Shown: positions 1-8,100 of the stretch, in pieces
Layout of the letters: every line of letters begins with the position of its first letter
How positions within the stretch are numbered: position 1 is the first letter of the stretch
NCBI GenBank assembly: GCA_903921455.1
Contig: CAIXPZ010000059.1
Span: 1 to 11,822 of the forward strand
Direction of reading: 5' to 3'
From: an uncultured Verrucomicrobia subdivision 3 bacterium
GTDB taxonomy: Bacteria > Verrucomicrobiota > Verrucomicrobiae > Limisphaerales > UBA11358
DNA: 11,822 nucleotides
Notes under the pieces: model-generated
The model's database searches: none
Told to the model about the DNA's origin: nothing
What the model saw: the letters and a program-made list of their open reading frames with translations, nothing else
Program-made: the position numbers and the translations under genes

Positions 1-126
1 GAATTCGCATTTCGCTGGAACACGCGGCATGACCCCGACGGCAAACGCATGGAGACATTTGCCAGCCAGATCGAAGGCAAACGATTAACCTATCGCCAAG
101 TCTCCCAGACTTTGTGCGTTTGTTAA
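1..126 (+). CDS. Transposase C-terminal end, IS1595/ISXO2-like (partial)
   Basis: The window begins in an open frame of 41 codons that ends at TAA 124-126; the 5' part lies outside. The visible peptide begins EFAFRWNTRHDPDGKRM and ends with a KRLTYRQ segment. A 'DEF.FRWN.R...DG.R' stretch followed by 'G.RLTY' close to the stop is how many ISXO2-like/IS1595 DDE transposases end, recalled from family knowledge and not searched. The catalytic residues are not in the window, so activity cannot be judged. The GC-rich hairpin that follows 24 bases after the stop lies where an element's right end would be expected, but no left end is available for comparison. It could instead be the end of an unrelated short protein. 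Moderate confidence. Confidence 0.55.
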   Translation, partial: EFAFRWNTRHDPDGKRMETFASQIEGKRLTYRQVSQTLCVC

Positions 127-149
127 GTATACAAGCCCGGCCATCCGGC

Positions 150-167
150 CACCCCCGAACGGGGGTG
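150..167. repeat. GC-rich hairpin repeat, copy 1
   Basis: A perfect 7-bp inverted repeat, CACCCCC / GGGGGTG, surrounds the loop GAAC and is followed directly by TATGCGC. A near-identical copy occurs at 5044-5062. The two differ by one inserted base and by a swap of the outermost pair (C:G here, T:A there) that keeps the stem. It lies 24 bases after the transposase-like stop and 56 bases before the fucosidase start. It could be the end of an insertion sequence, a REP-like element, or a hairpin in the fucosidase leader. No T-run follows, so a classical terminator is unlikely. Confidence 0.6.
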
Positions 168-223
168 TATGCGCCGCCGCCATTTTGTTCTACCTTCTAA
201 TCTTGAATGACAAACGAAAAAAA

Positions 224-2053
224 ATGAATATGAAAAATCGGCCCCTTATTTCTTTTCTCGTGGCCACCGTCGCACTGGTTGGCGCAAGCGCGCTGTTTGC
301 CGATGAATCGACGAAAGGCCTTCGCTCTCCTTTCCCCGAGACGCCGGCGGAACACGATGCGCGGATGCAGTGGTTCCGGGACGCGAAGTTCGGGATGTTC
401 ATCCATTGGGGGCTCTATTCGCAACTGGCCGGCGAGTGGCAGGACAAGACCGTCCTCGGCGGCGCGGAGTGGATTCAAAATTATCTCAACATCCCCAGTT
501 CGCAATACAGCCCGCTGGCCAAGACCTGGGATCCGTCAAAATTCAATGCGCGGGAATGGGTGCGGCTGATGAAGGCCGCCGGCATCAAGTATATCTGCAT
601 CACCACGAAACATCACGACGGCTTCTGCCTGTGGCCGACGAAGATGAATGACGATTGGAACATTGGCCTTACGCCCGGCGGGCAAGACCTGCTCAAGCCG
701 CTGGCCGACGCGTGCCATGAGGAAGGCCTGCAGTTCTGCATCTACCACTCGGTCATGGACTGGCATCACCCGGACTGGCCGGGTCGCCCCGGCTTCAACG
801 ACTATGCCAAAGGTCAGCCGGACAAGGCGCGGTTCAAAACGTATCTTTACGGGGAACTCAAAGAGCTGTTCGCCAGTTATGGCCCGATCGGGATGGTGTG
901 GTTTGACGGCACCTGGGATCGCAAATCATGGACTTCGCAGGATGGAAAGGAGCTCGAAGAGTTCACTCGGTCGCTCCAGCCCAGCGTCATCCTCGACAAC
1001 CGTTCCGGCTATCTGCCGCCCCAGCGCAAACTCAACATCGCGGTCGCCAACTCCTACGGCTACATCTTTGCGGGGGATTATATTTCTCCTGAAGGTGAAG
1101 TGCCGTCCACGGGGTTGCCCGGCATTGACTGGGAAACCTGCCAGACTATGCAGTTGCCAAACAATTGGGGCTACAACCGGCTGGTGGGGTTCCGGCCGTT
1201 CAGCGATCTGCTCCGGCAACTGATTGATGTCGCCAGCAAGGGCGGCAATATGCTGCTCAACGTCGGTCCGACGGCCGACGGCGAAATCCTCCCTCAAGCC
1301 CGGCAATGCCTGGAGAAATTCGCAGTTTGGATGAAGATTAATGGGGAGGCGGTCCATGGGACGACGGCCAGTCCGTTTGAGTTGCTGCCGTTCGACGGCC
1401 GCTGCACGCAAAAGCCCGGCAAGCTGTATTTGCACGTATTCAAATGGCCCGGCGATGGCCGGCTGGTCGTGCCCATGACAAACAAGGTGAAGCGCGCCTA
1501 TCTGCTCTCCGCGCCCGATCAGAATCTGGGGGTGACGACCACTGCCAGGGGAACCGGGATCGCCCTGCCCGCCGTCGCGCCGGATGTCATCGCCTCGGTG
1601 GTGGTGGTGGAGATGGAAGGACCGGTCGCATTGATTCCGGCCCCCAAGAACCTGGCCTTGGGCAAAACCGTCACGGTGTCCGGGGAATGGCCGGGCCGGC
1701 CGCATTTGAAGAAGGAGCACATCAACGATGGCAGCACCGATACGATCTGGGCCGGGCCGGAGAATTCGCGGGCCGGCTGGGCGCAAATCGACCTTGGGGC
1801 GGAACTCGAGGTAAACCGGGCGATGGTCAGCGAAGGGCTGGAGTACGCGCGGTGCGGCAAGTTTACGGTGCAAGCGCAAATCGGCGCGGAATGGAAGACC
1901 GTCGCGACGGGCGACGGTATCGGCGTCCGCAAGGACTTGAGCTTTGCGCCAGTGCGAGCCCGGTTATTTCGCCTGTCCGTCACCGCGGACAAGCCGGCCG
2001 GCGCCCCGGATGGCGAGCCGGTCCTCGCGGAGTTCCAGTTGTTCAGCAATTGA
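224..2053 (+). CDS. Exported alpha-L-fucosidase (GH29) with C-terminal F5/8-type domain
   Basis: Predicted to hydrolyse terminal alpha-L-fucosides outside the cytoplasm by the retaining GH29 mechanism. Of 609 residues, about 1-27 form a signal peptide (hydrophobic core, then ALFA before DE). The catalytic barrel spans roughly 35-385, with FGMFIHWGLYS near its start, KHHDGF (His130, His131, Asp132) and VWFDGTWD, whose Asp228 is the expected nucleophile. It closes with GGNMLLNVGPTADGE near 340-355. A beta-sandwich typical of fucosidases follows (about 395-470), then a discoidin/F5-8C-like domain from NLALGKTV (about 474) to the end, probably a carbohydrate-binding module. ATG 224 is preferred; ATG 230 is equally possible, and TTG 185 would add a poor 13-residue extension. 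No Shine-Dalgarno is visible. The glcD-like gene starts 48 bases downstream, so cotranscription is likely. GH29 membership is firm; the exact fucoside linkage and GH29 subfamily cannot be told. Confidence 0.93.
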   Translation: MNMKNRPLISFLVATVALVGASALFADESTKGLRSPFPETPAEHDARMQWFRDAKFGMFIHWGLYSQLAGEWQDKTVLGGAEWIQNYLNIPSSQYSPLAKTWDPSKFNAREWVRLMKAAGIKYICITTKHHDGFCLWPTKMNDDWNIGLTPGGQDLLKPLADACHEEGLQFCIYHSVMDWHHPDWPGRPGFNDYAKGQPDKARFKTYLYGELKELFASYGPIGMVWFDGTWDRKSWTSQDGKELEEFTRSLQPSVILDNRSGYLPPQRKLNIAVANSYGYIFAGDYISPEGEVPSTGLPGIDWETCQTMQLPNNWGYNRLVGFRPFSDLLRQLIDVASKGGNMLLNVGPTADGEILPQARQCLEKFAVWMKINGEAVHGTTASPFELLPFDGRCTQKPGKLYLHVFKWPGDGRLVVPMTNKVKRAYLLSAPDQNLGVTTTARGTGIALPAVAPDVIASVVVVEMEGPVALIPAPKNLALGKTVTVSGEWPGRPHLKKEHINDGSTDTIWAGPENSRAGWAQIDLGAELEVNRAMVSEGLEYARCGKFTVQAQIGAEWKTVATGDGIGVRKDLSFAPVRARLFRLSVTADKPAGAPDGEPVLAEFQLFSN

Positions 2054-2101
2054 ATCAAACGGACAACCCTCACGCCTAGCCGGCTGTCTGTCGATTTGAG
2101 C

Positions 2102-3466
2102 ATGAATGACTTGATTGCCTTGCTCGGCGCGGAGCGGGTGCTGACGCAGCCGGAGGATTTGATTCCCTACGGCTTCGACGGCACGGCGGCGCTCAAGCAG
2201 CGTCCGCGCTGCGTCGTTTTTCCTAAGACGGCGGCGGAAGTTTCCGCCGTGCTGCGCCTCGCCCGGGCGAACCGCCTCCCGGTGGTGACACGCGGTTCCG
2301 GTACCGGCCTGAGCGGAGGCAGCGTGCCCGTGTCGGGCTGTATCGTCTTGTGTCTGGTTCTGATGGATCACGTGCTGCAACTCGACGAGAAAAACCTCGC
2401 GATCCTCGTCGAGCCGGGCGTGGTCACCCAGAAAATCAGCGACCTCGCCGAGGCCGCCGGGTTGCTGTATCCGCCCGATCCCGGTTCAATGAAAATCTCC
2501 ACCATCGGTGGCAACGTGGCGGAAAACTCCGGCGGTTTGCGCGGCTTGAAATATGGCGTCACCCGCGATTACGTGATGGGGCTCGAGGTGGTTTTGTCGG
2601 ACGGCCAGATTGTCTGGCTCGGCAGCCGGTGTGTGAAGGACGTGGCCGGCTACTCGATGAAAGATGTTTTCATCGGTTCGGAGGGCACCCTCGGCATTAT
2701 TACAAAAATTCTGCTCAAGCTCGTGCCCAAACCCCCGGCGAAGAAAACCCTGCTCGCCACTTTCGCCCGTATGGACGCCGCCGCCGACACGGTTTCGGCC
2801 ATCATCGCCGCAAAAATTATTCCCTGCACGCTGGAGTTTCTGGACAAGATCACCATCAAATGCGTGGAAGATTTCGCCCACATCGGCCTGCCGCTGGACG
2901 CCGAGGCGCTGTTGTTGATGGAAACGGACGGCCATCCTGCCGTCGTCGAGGACGAAGCCCGGCGCATGGAAGAGATCGCGCGGCAGCACGGCGCGGCGTC
3001 CGTCACGCTGGCGCAATCGGCGGACGAGGCCGCCCGCTTGGCGACCGCCCGGCGCTCCGCTTTCGCCGCGCTGGCTCGCGTTGCGCCCACCACCATTTTG
3101 GAGGACACCACCGTGCCGCGCAGCGAGTTGGCCAGAATGATCCGCTTCATCCAGGAAGTCGGCGAACGCCACCGGCTGCGCATTGGCACGTTTGGCCACA
3201 TGGGCGATGGCAATCTGCACCCCACCATCCTCACCGACGAGCGCAACGCGGCCGAGATGGCGCGCGTCGAACTGGCGTTGCAGGAGATTTTTCATTACGC
3301 CGTCAAACTCGGCGGCACGATCACCGGCGAACACGGCATCGGGCTGGCGAAGAAGCAATTCCTGCCCGCCGCCATTGGCGACGCGAGTCTGGGCCTCATG
3401 CGCCAGTTCAAGCGTGCGCTCGACCCGGACAACCTGTTGAACCCCGGGAAGATCTTCGACCTGTGA
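2102..3466 (+). CDS. GlcD-like FAD-linked 2-hydroxyacid oxidase subunit
   Basis: A cytoplasmic flavoprotein of 454 residues of the glycolate oxidase GlcD / D-lactate dehydrogenase family. It probably oxidises a 2-hydroxy acid (glycolate, D-lactate or similar) to the 2-oxo acid and passes electrons to the Fe-S partner encoded next. The N-terminal FAD-binding (PCMH-type) domain covers about 30-210, with GSGTGLSGG at 65-73, PPDPGS, GGNVAENSGG and GSEGTLGIIT. The FAD-oxidase C-terminal domain follows, with GHMGDGNLHP (His366) and GEHGIG (His411), the histidines that ligand the metal or substrate in this family. ATG 2102 is chosen; an in-frame TTG six bases upstream is also possible, and neither has a clear ribosome binding site. 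The stop overlaps the GTG start of the glcF-like gene (GTGA), implying translational coupling. Family is certain; substrate is not. E. coli GlcD is somewhat longer and works with GlcE, which is absent here. Confidence 0.92.
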   Translation: MNDLIALLGAERVLTQPEDLIPYGFDGTAALKQRPRCVVFPKTAAEVSAVLRLARANRLPVVTRGSGTGLSGGSVPVSGCIVLCLVLMDHVLQLDEKNLAILVEPGVVTQKISDLAEAAGLLYPPDPGSMKISTIGGNVAENSGGLRGLKYGVTRDYVMGLEVVLSDGQIVWLGSRCVKDVAGYSMKDVFIGSEGTLGIITKILLKLVPKPPAKKTLLATFARMDAAADTVSAIIAAKIIPCTLEFLDKITIKCVEDFAHIGLPLDAEALLLMETDGHPAVVEDEARRMEEIARQHGAASVTLAQSADEAARLATARRSAFAALARVAPTTILEDTTVPRSELARMIRFIQEVGERHRLRIGTFGHMGDGNLHPTILTDERNAAEMARVELALQEIFHYAVKLGGTITGEHGIGLAKKQFLPAAIGDASLGLMRQFKRALDPDNLLNPGKIFDL

Positions 3467-4821
3467 GCGCAGGCCCTCCGCACCTCGCGCGACTGGATTA
3501 TTCGGTGCTGCAACAATGCATGCACTGCGGGCTGTGCCTGCCAACGTGCCCGACCTACGACGCCACCAAACTCGAACGCCATGGCCCGCGCGGACGCACC
3601 TCGCTGATGCGCGCCATCGCCGACGGCGAACTGCCGCTCACGAGGACCTTCGGCGAGGAGATGTATTTCTGTCTTGGCTGTCTCGCGTGCATGACCGCCT
3701 GCCCGGCGGGCGTGAACTACGCCGGGATGTTCGAAGCCGCCCGCGCCGACATTGAGGCCGCCGGTTTGCTGAACAATCCCAAGCGCAATTTTGTCCGCTG
3801 GTTCGCCGTAAAATTCATCTTCACCCGCCCGCGCCTGCTGCGCCTGCTGGGCCGCGCCATATTTCTGTATCAGGCCCTCGGCTTGCAAACGCTCGTCCGC
3901 AACCTCCGGTTGACCGCCTTGCTCCCTCAAAGCCTGCGCGAACTGGAGCCGTTAGCCCCGACGGTGCGGCGGCAATTCTCAGACACGCTCATCCGCGAGG
4001 TGGAGACGCCGCCGCAATGGCGATACCGGGTCGGGATGCTGACCGGCTGTGTGCAGGATTTGATCTACTCGGATGTGAATCGGGACACGGTGGACGTGCT
4101 GCTGGCGCACGGCTGCGAAGTGTTCACGCCCCGCCTGCAATCTTGCTGCGGCTCGCTGCACGTTCATAATGGGGAATTGGAACTGGCCCGCGAGATGGCG
4201 CGGCGCAACATCCTCGCCCTGGAGCAGTCTGCCGGCTCGCTGGAGCGGGTGGACGCCATCATCAGCAACGCCGGCGGTTGCGGCTCGCACCTGAAAAACT
4301 ACGCAGATCTGCTCCACGACGACCCTGCCTTTGCCGCCCGCGCGTCGCTGTGGTCGCAGAAGTTAAAAGACATCCACGAGTGGTTGGCGGAAATCGGGAT
4401 GAAACGCCCGGCTTGCTCGCCCACCCCGGAGCGCGTGACATATCATGAATCCTGTCACCTTTGCCACGGCCAGAATATCACCCGGCCCCCGCGCGATTTG
4501 TTGCGAATGATTCCGGGGTTGGAACTGGTGGAATTGCCGGAATCAAATTGGTGCTGCGGCAGTGCCGGCATCTACAACCTCACCCAGCCAGCGATGGCGC
4601 GAAAACTGTTGGATCGCAAACTTGTTCACATCGTCCGCACCGGCGCGGCGGTCGTCGCCTCGGCCAATCCCGGTTGCTCCGTGCAGTTGGAAGCGGGTTT
4701 GCGGCGGGCTGGCAGCCCCGTAAGAGTCGTTCATCCTGTCTCGCTCCTCGCCCAATCCTTCCGCTGGGAAATTAATCCGCCGCCGACACGGGCGCCGGTA
4801 TCAGCGCCCGCCCGGAATTGA
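3463..4821 (+). CDS. GlcF-like Fe-S subunit (two 4Fe-4S motifs, two CCG domains)
   Basis: Electron-transfer partner of the GlcD-like oxidase, expected to carry electrons from the flavin towards the quinone pool at the inner membrane face. The open frame extends far upstream, but protein-like sequence begins at GTG 3463, which overlaps the previous stop by four bases. The 452 residues contain two CxxCxxCxxxCP motifs (Cys19-22-25-29 and Cys70-73-76-80), as in GlcF and related heterodisulfide-reductase-type proteins. Two cysteine-rich CCG domains follow: one with CCG at 228-230, the other with HESCH at 328-332 and CCG at 364-366. The family core ends at about HPVSLLAQSF (residue 433). The last 19 residues are a proline-rich tail, and about the last 12 are read out of frame from a degraded fucosidase-tail sequence, so the native stop seems to have been lost. 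Function class is confident; substrate pathway is inferred. Confidence 0.92.
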   Translation: MSAGPPHLARLDYSVLQQCMHCGLCLPTCPTYDATKLERHGPRGRTSLMRAIADGELPLTRTFGEEMYFCLGCLACMTACPAGVNYAGMFEAARADIEAAGLLNNPKRNFVRWFAVKFIFTRPRLLRLLGRAIFLYQALGLQTLVRNLRLTALLPQSLRELEPLAPTVRRQFSDTLIREVETPPQWRYRVGMLTGCVQDLIYSDVNRDTVDVLLAHGCEVFTPRLQSCCGSLHVHNGELELAREMARRNILALEQSAGSLERVDAIISNAGGCGSHLKNYADLLHDDPAFAARASLWSQKLKDIHEWLAEIGMKRPACSPTPERVTYHESCHLCHGQNITRPPRDLLRMIPGLELVELPESNWCCGSAGIYNLTQPAMARKLLDRKLVHIVRTGAAVVASANPGCSVQLEAGLRRAGSPVRVVHPVSLLAQSFRWEINPPPTRAPVSAPARN

Positions 4822-4933
4822 GTTTTGAGCCGGTTACGGTGCGGTGTTTTCGTCGGTCCGCCGCCACCGGCAAGCCCGCCGGCAACCTGATGGTGAGCCG
4901 GTTATCGTCAGATTTCTGTTGTTTCCGGAATAA
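4782..4933 (+). pseudogene. Remnant of a fucosidase-type F5/8C domain 3' end
   Basis: Read in the frame of ACG GGC GCC (from 4788), this stretch gives TGAGISARPELSFEPV, then KPAG. After a one-base deletion near 4886 it gives DGEPVIVRFLLFPE and stop TAA 4931-4933. The end of the fucosidase at 1901-2053 reads TGDGIGVRKDLSFAPV, KPAG, DGEPVLAEFQLFSN and stop. Codon-by-codon hand alignment of 51 codons matches about two thirds of the bases, and both stops fall at the same place. This is therefore the degraded 3' end of a second gene with the same C-terminal domain, lacking its 5' part and carrying a frameshift. Its first bases double as the final codons of the glcF-like gene. An 88-codon frame at 4818-5084 overlaps it but is not protein-like. 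Whether the lost gene was a GH29 or another enzyme with this tail cannot be told. Confidence 0.75.
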
Positions 4934-5163
4934 CTGGATCCCCATGGGAACATTTGGTTTTTCTTTCATGGCAAGCTGGTTGGCCTGGTCTATCCAACCC
5001 TTGGCTGGCCATGCCCTTGAACCGCCGGCGGGGATAATCCCACTACCCCCGAACGGGGGGTATGCGCGTCACTGTCCAGAGTGATAATGTTTTTCGGTCC
5101 AGTTAAATAATATCAACATTATGTCGCATTTCTAAGTGCATTTCTACCAGAACAACAACCGTT
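4934..5163. other. Intergenic region before the giant surface protein
   Basis: No credible gene is seen here. In order, it holds a T-rich patch near 4945-4966, a weak inverted repeat (GGTTGG 4978-4983 with CCAACC 4994-4999), and the GC-rich hairpin copy 2 at 5044-5062. From about 5081 an AT-rich leader leads to the ATG at 5164, with TAATAT at 5108-5113 as a possible -10 element. No matching -35 stands 17 bases upstream, so I do not call a promoter. The composition change from GC-rich coding DNA to AT-rich leader suggests that transcription of the downstream gene starts here. Confidence 0.4.
5044..5062. repeat. GC-rich hairpin repeat, copy 2
   Basis: Stem TACCCCC / GGGGGTA (7 bp) with loop GAACG, followed by TGCGCG. 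It matches copy 1 at 150-167, including the downstream TATGCGC, apart from one indel and a compensatory change of the outer stem pair. It lies 110 bases after the remnant's stop and about 100 bases before the giant gene. Both copies are in spacer DNA on the same strand and upstream of exported proteins. Confidence 0.6.
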
Positions 5164-8100
5164 ATGAACTCTAAAACCACTATGAACTCCAAACCCCATC
5201 TAAACGCAATCCTGTCTGCCGTTGCCCTCTGGATCTGGCTCGCGCTGTGTCCCGGCCTGGCCCGGGCCGACTACGCCGGCCAGGTGCTGGCGCTCAACCC
5301 GCTGGACTATTGGCAGTTGAACGTGCCGAGCACCTCGGTGGCGATCACCAACCGGGGCAGCGCCGGCTCCGCCGCCAACGCCTCCTTTGTCGCCGGCGCG
5401 AGTCAGTCCGCCGCGGCCGGCCTCCAGCCGCCGACCTATGCCGGCTTTCCCTCCGGCAACAACTGCGTCAGCAACGCGGCGCCAAACACCAGCGCCGTCG
5501 GCATCAGTTGCGGCACCGCTGGCAACTTGAGCGGCACCACCGACTTTACGTTGATGGCCTGGGTACGGATACTGACTGCGAACATCCAAGCCAACGGCGT
5601 GACCATCCTGTGCCAGCGCGACAGTTCCGGCAGTGGCTATAACGGCGCTTACCGGTTTGAATTGAATTCAGCGGGGAAAGTGGCGCTCACCGCTTACAAT
5701 GGCGTTTTTGAGTGGGGTGGAACCATCAACTCGCCGGGTTCGGTCAGCGATGGAAACTGGCACCAGATTGCGTGCGTGCGTGCGAGCGGCGCTGGAATTA
5801 TTTATATTGATGGCGTGCAGGTGGCGAATGTTGCCGGCACCGCCGTAAGCCTCGTCAGTTCGCTGGGCACCTACATTGGCTACAATCAACGTGATGGCGC
5901 CCTCAGCGGGAGTAGTTATTGGGGCGAGTTCAAGGGGAATCTTGCCCAAGTGGCGGTCTTCAGCACGGCGTTGACTTCCACCCAGATTACGAATCTTTAC
6001 AGCGCGGCGTTTATTGGCACCGCCGCCACGCCCACTTTCAGCCCGTCACCGGGACTCTATGCCGGAGCGACGGCGGTGACGATGACTGCCGAAAGCGGCT
6101 CCACCGTCTTTTACACCACGAACGGTACCACGCCCAACAACACCTCGGCGAACGGCGGTGTCGGCACTGGCTCCGCGACCTTCACCGTTCCGGCGGCGTC
6201 GGTTCTGACCATTCAGACGTATGCGACCAACAGCGGCAAAGCGGACAGCCTCGCTGCCAGCGGCACCTACACCACGGTCCCGGCCACGAGCTGGACCGAC
6301 ACCTGGACCAACTTGGCGGGCGGCTCTTGGGCTACCGCCGTCAACTGGACGAACACGGTGGCGCCGGGCGTGAACCTTCCGGCTTATGGCACGGATGCCA
6401 CAGCGGATTTCAGCCAGTTGTCCTTGAGCAGCGGCTTGACGGTGACATTGAACGGCTCGTGGATTGCCGGCACTCTGCTGTTTGACGACAAGAGTGGCAG
6501 CGCCAACACTTGGACTTTGAACACCGGCACCCTCACGCTGGCAACCAGCACCGGCACTCCCATCGTCAGCAACAATGTGGCCACCACCCTCGGCTGTGTG
6601 CTCGCCGGCACCAACGGGCTGACCAAAAATGGCAACGGCACCCTCACATTCTCCGGCGGCAACACCTACACCGGCAACACCATCATCAACGGCGGCACAC
6701 TGGATGCCGCCGAAGTAACCGACTACTCACACGTCTGGGTTGGTTCGAGCGTGACGGTCAACTCCGGAGCCACGTTCCAGGTGGGCGATTATTTTGTCAC
6801 CGGTTTTGCGCAAGGCATTGGCGGCAACACCAACCGGCCGGCGAACATGGTGGTCAACGACGGTGGAAGCGTTAGCCTGGGCGGCTACCCAACTTACATT
6901 GAGAGCCTGACGATGAACGGCAGCGGCGCCGTCACGGGCTCGGGCGACCTGAGAGTATGTGCCAACGTGGCCGCGACCTCCGACGCCAGCGGTGCACCCA
7001 GCATCAGTTTTATGGGGTTGGTGGGCGGCACTTACACAGATTCGGGCAACGCGCACACCTTCACCGTCAACCACGGTGCGGGTTCCAGTTCGACCGCTGA
7101 TCTGACGGTTGGGGCCATTGATGAAGCAACATCAGCTGGAGCGACGAGCCTCATCAAGGCCGGCGCTGGAACCATGGCGCTTACGGGCGCCAACACCTAC
7201 ACTGGGCCGACCACGGTGAGCAACGGAACCTTGGAAGTGACTGGCACGCTCGGCGCGGGCGCGGTGACGGTCGCCACCAACGCCGCCCTGGCCGGCAACA
7301 GCAGCGGCATCGGCGGCGCGGTGACCATCCAGCCCGGCGGCAGCCTCATTCCGACCACCGTCACCACGAGCAATTGGCTTGGCACGCTCACCTTGAGTAG
7401 CACGCTGGCCTTGAACGGCAGCGTCACTTTCCGCATCAGCAAGGACACCGGCGCGGCGGCCGATGAAATCAACGGGTTGGCCAGCGTGACCTACGGCGGC
7501 AAGCTGATCGTGACCAACATCACGACCGACACCAACGCCACGCCGCTGGCGGCGGGCGACACGTTCAACCTCTTCGCCGCCTCCGGCCACAACGGCGTGT
7601 TCACCAGCTCCGTCCTGCCGCCCTTGCCTGCGGGCTTGAACTGGGATTTGAGCGGCCTGTCCAGCGGCTATATTCAGGTGGTGAACACTACTCCGACGGC
7701 CATCGCGCCTACCTTCAACCCGACGGCGGGCGGCTATGTGGGTGCGCAGACCATCACCATCAGCTCGATCAATTCGACGAACAGCACCACCATTTATTAC
7801 AGCACGGACAATGCGACTTGGAGCACGCAGACCAGTCCGGCGACGGTCGTGGTGCCGGTCAATACCAACGAGACTCTTTATGCCTACGCCACTGCGGCGG
7901 GCTATACTCAAAGCGCGACGGCGAGCGCGACTTACGGCACCATAACCACGCCCATCTGGCTCAACGCTGGCGGCGGCTCTTGGGCGACGGGTGGCAACTG
8001 GTCGAACAACGTGCCGGCTACCGGCAGCGGCGTGACGGCGGATATCTCGCAGTTGACGCTGACCGCCAATACCACGATCACGCTCGACAGCGCGCCGACC

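Noticed and set aside
185..223. TTG 185 as the start of the fucosidase
   Set aside because: It adds a mixed hydrophobic/charged stretch before an already complete signal peptide that begins at ATG 224 or 230.
926..1879. 317-codon open frame on the - strand inside the fucosidase
   Set aside because: Low-complexity Arg/Gly/Pro-rich shadow of a GC-rich + strand gene, with no domain or motif.
2350..3462. Long upstream extension of the glcF-like reading frame (open from 2350)
   Set aside because: Its sequence is arginine/histidine-rich and lies in another frame of the well-conserved glcD-like gene; protein-like sequence begins only at GTG 3463.
5018..5034. TTGAAC ... GATAAT as a sigma70-type promoter
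   Set aside because: Spacing between the two boxes is far below 17 bases and the GC-rich hairpin follows; not supportable.
4818..5084. 88-codon open frame as a separate small protein
   Set aside because: Its first part is the fucosidase-tail relic, out of frame after the deletion, and it reads through the GC-rich hairpin; the start would be TTG with no binding site.
5769..5784. Four tandem TGCG units as a phase-variation tract
   Set aside because: Only four copies, encoding ordinary residues within the LamG-like domain; too short to argue for slippage control.
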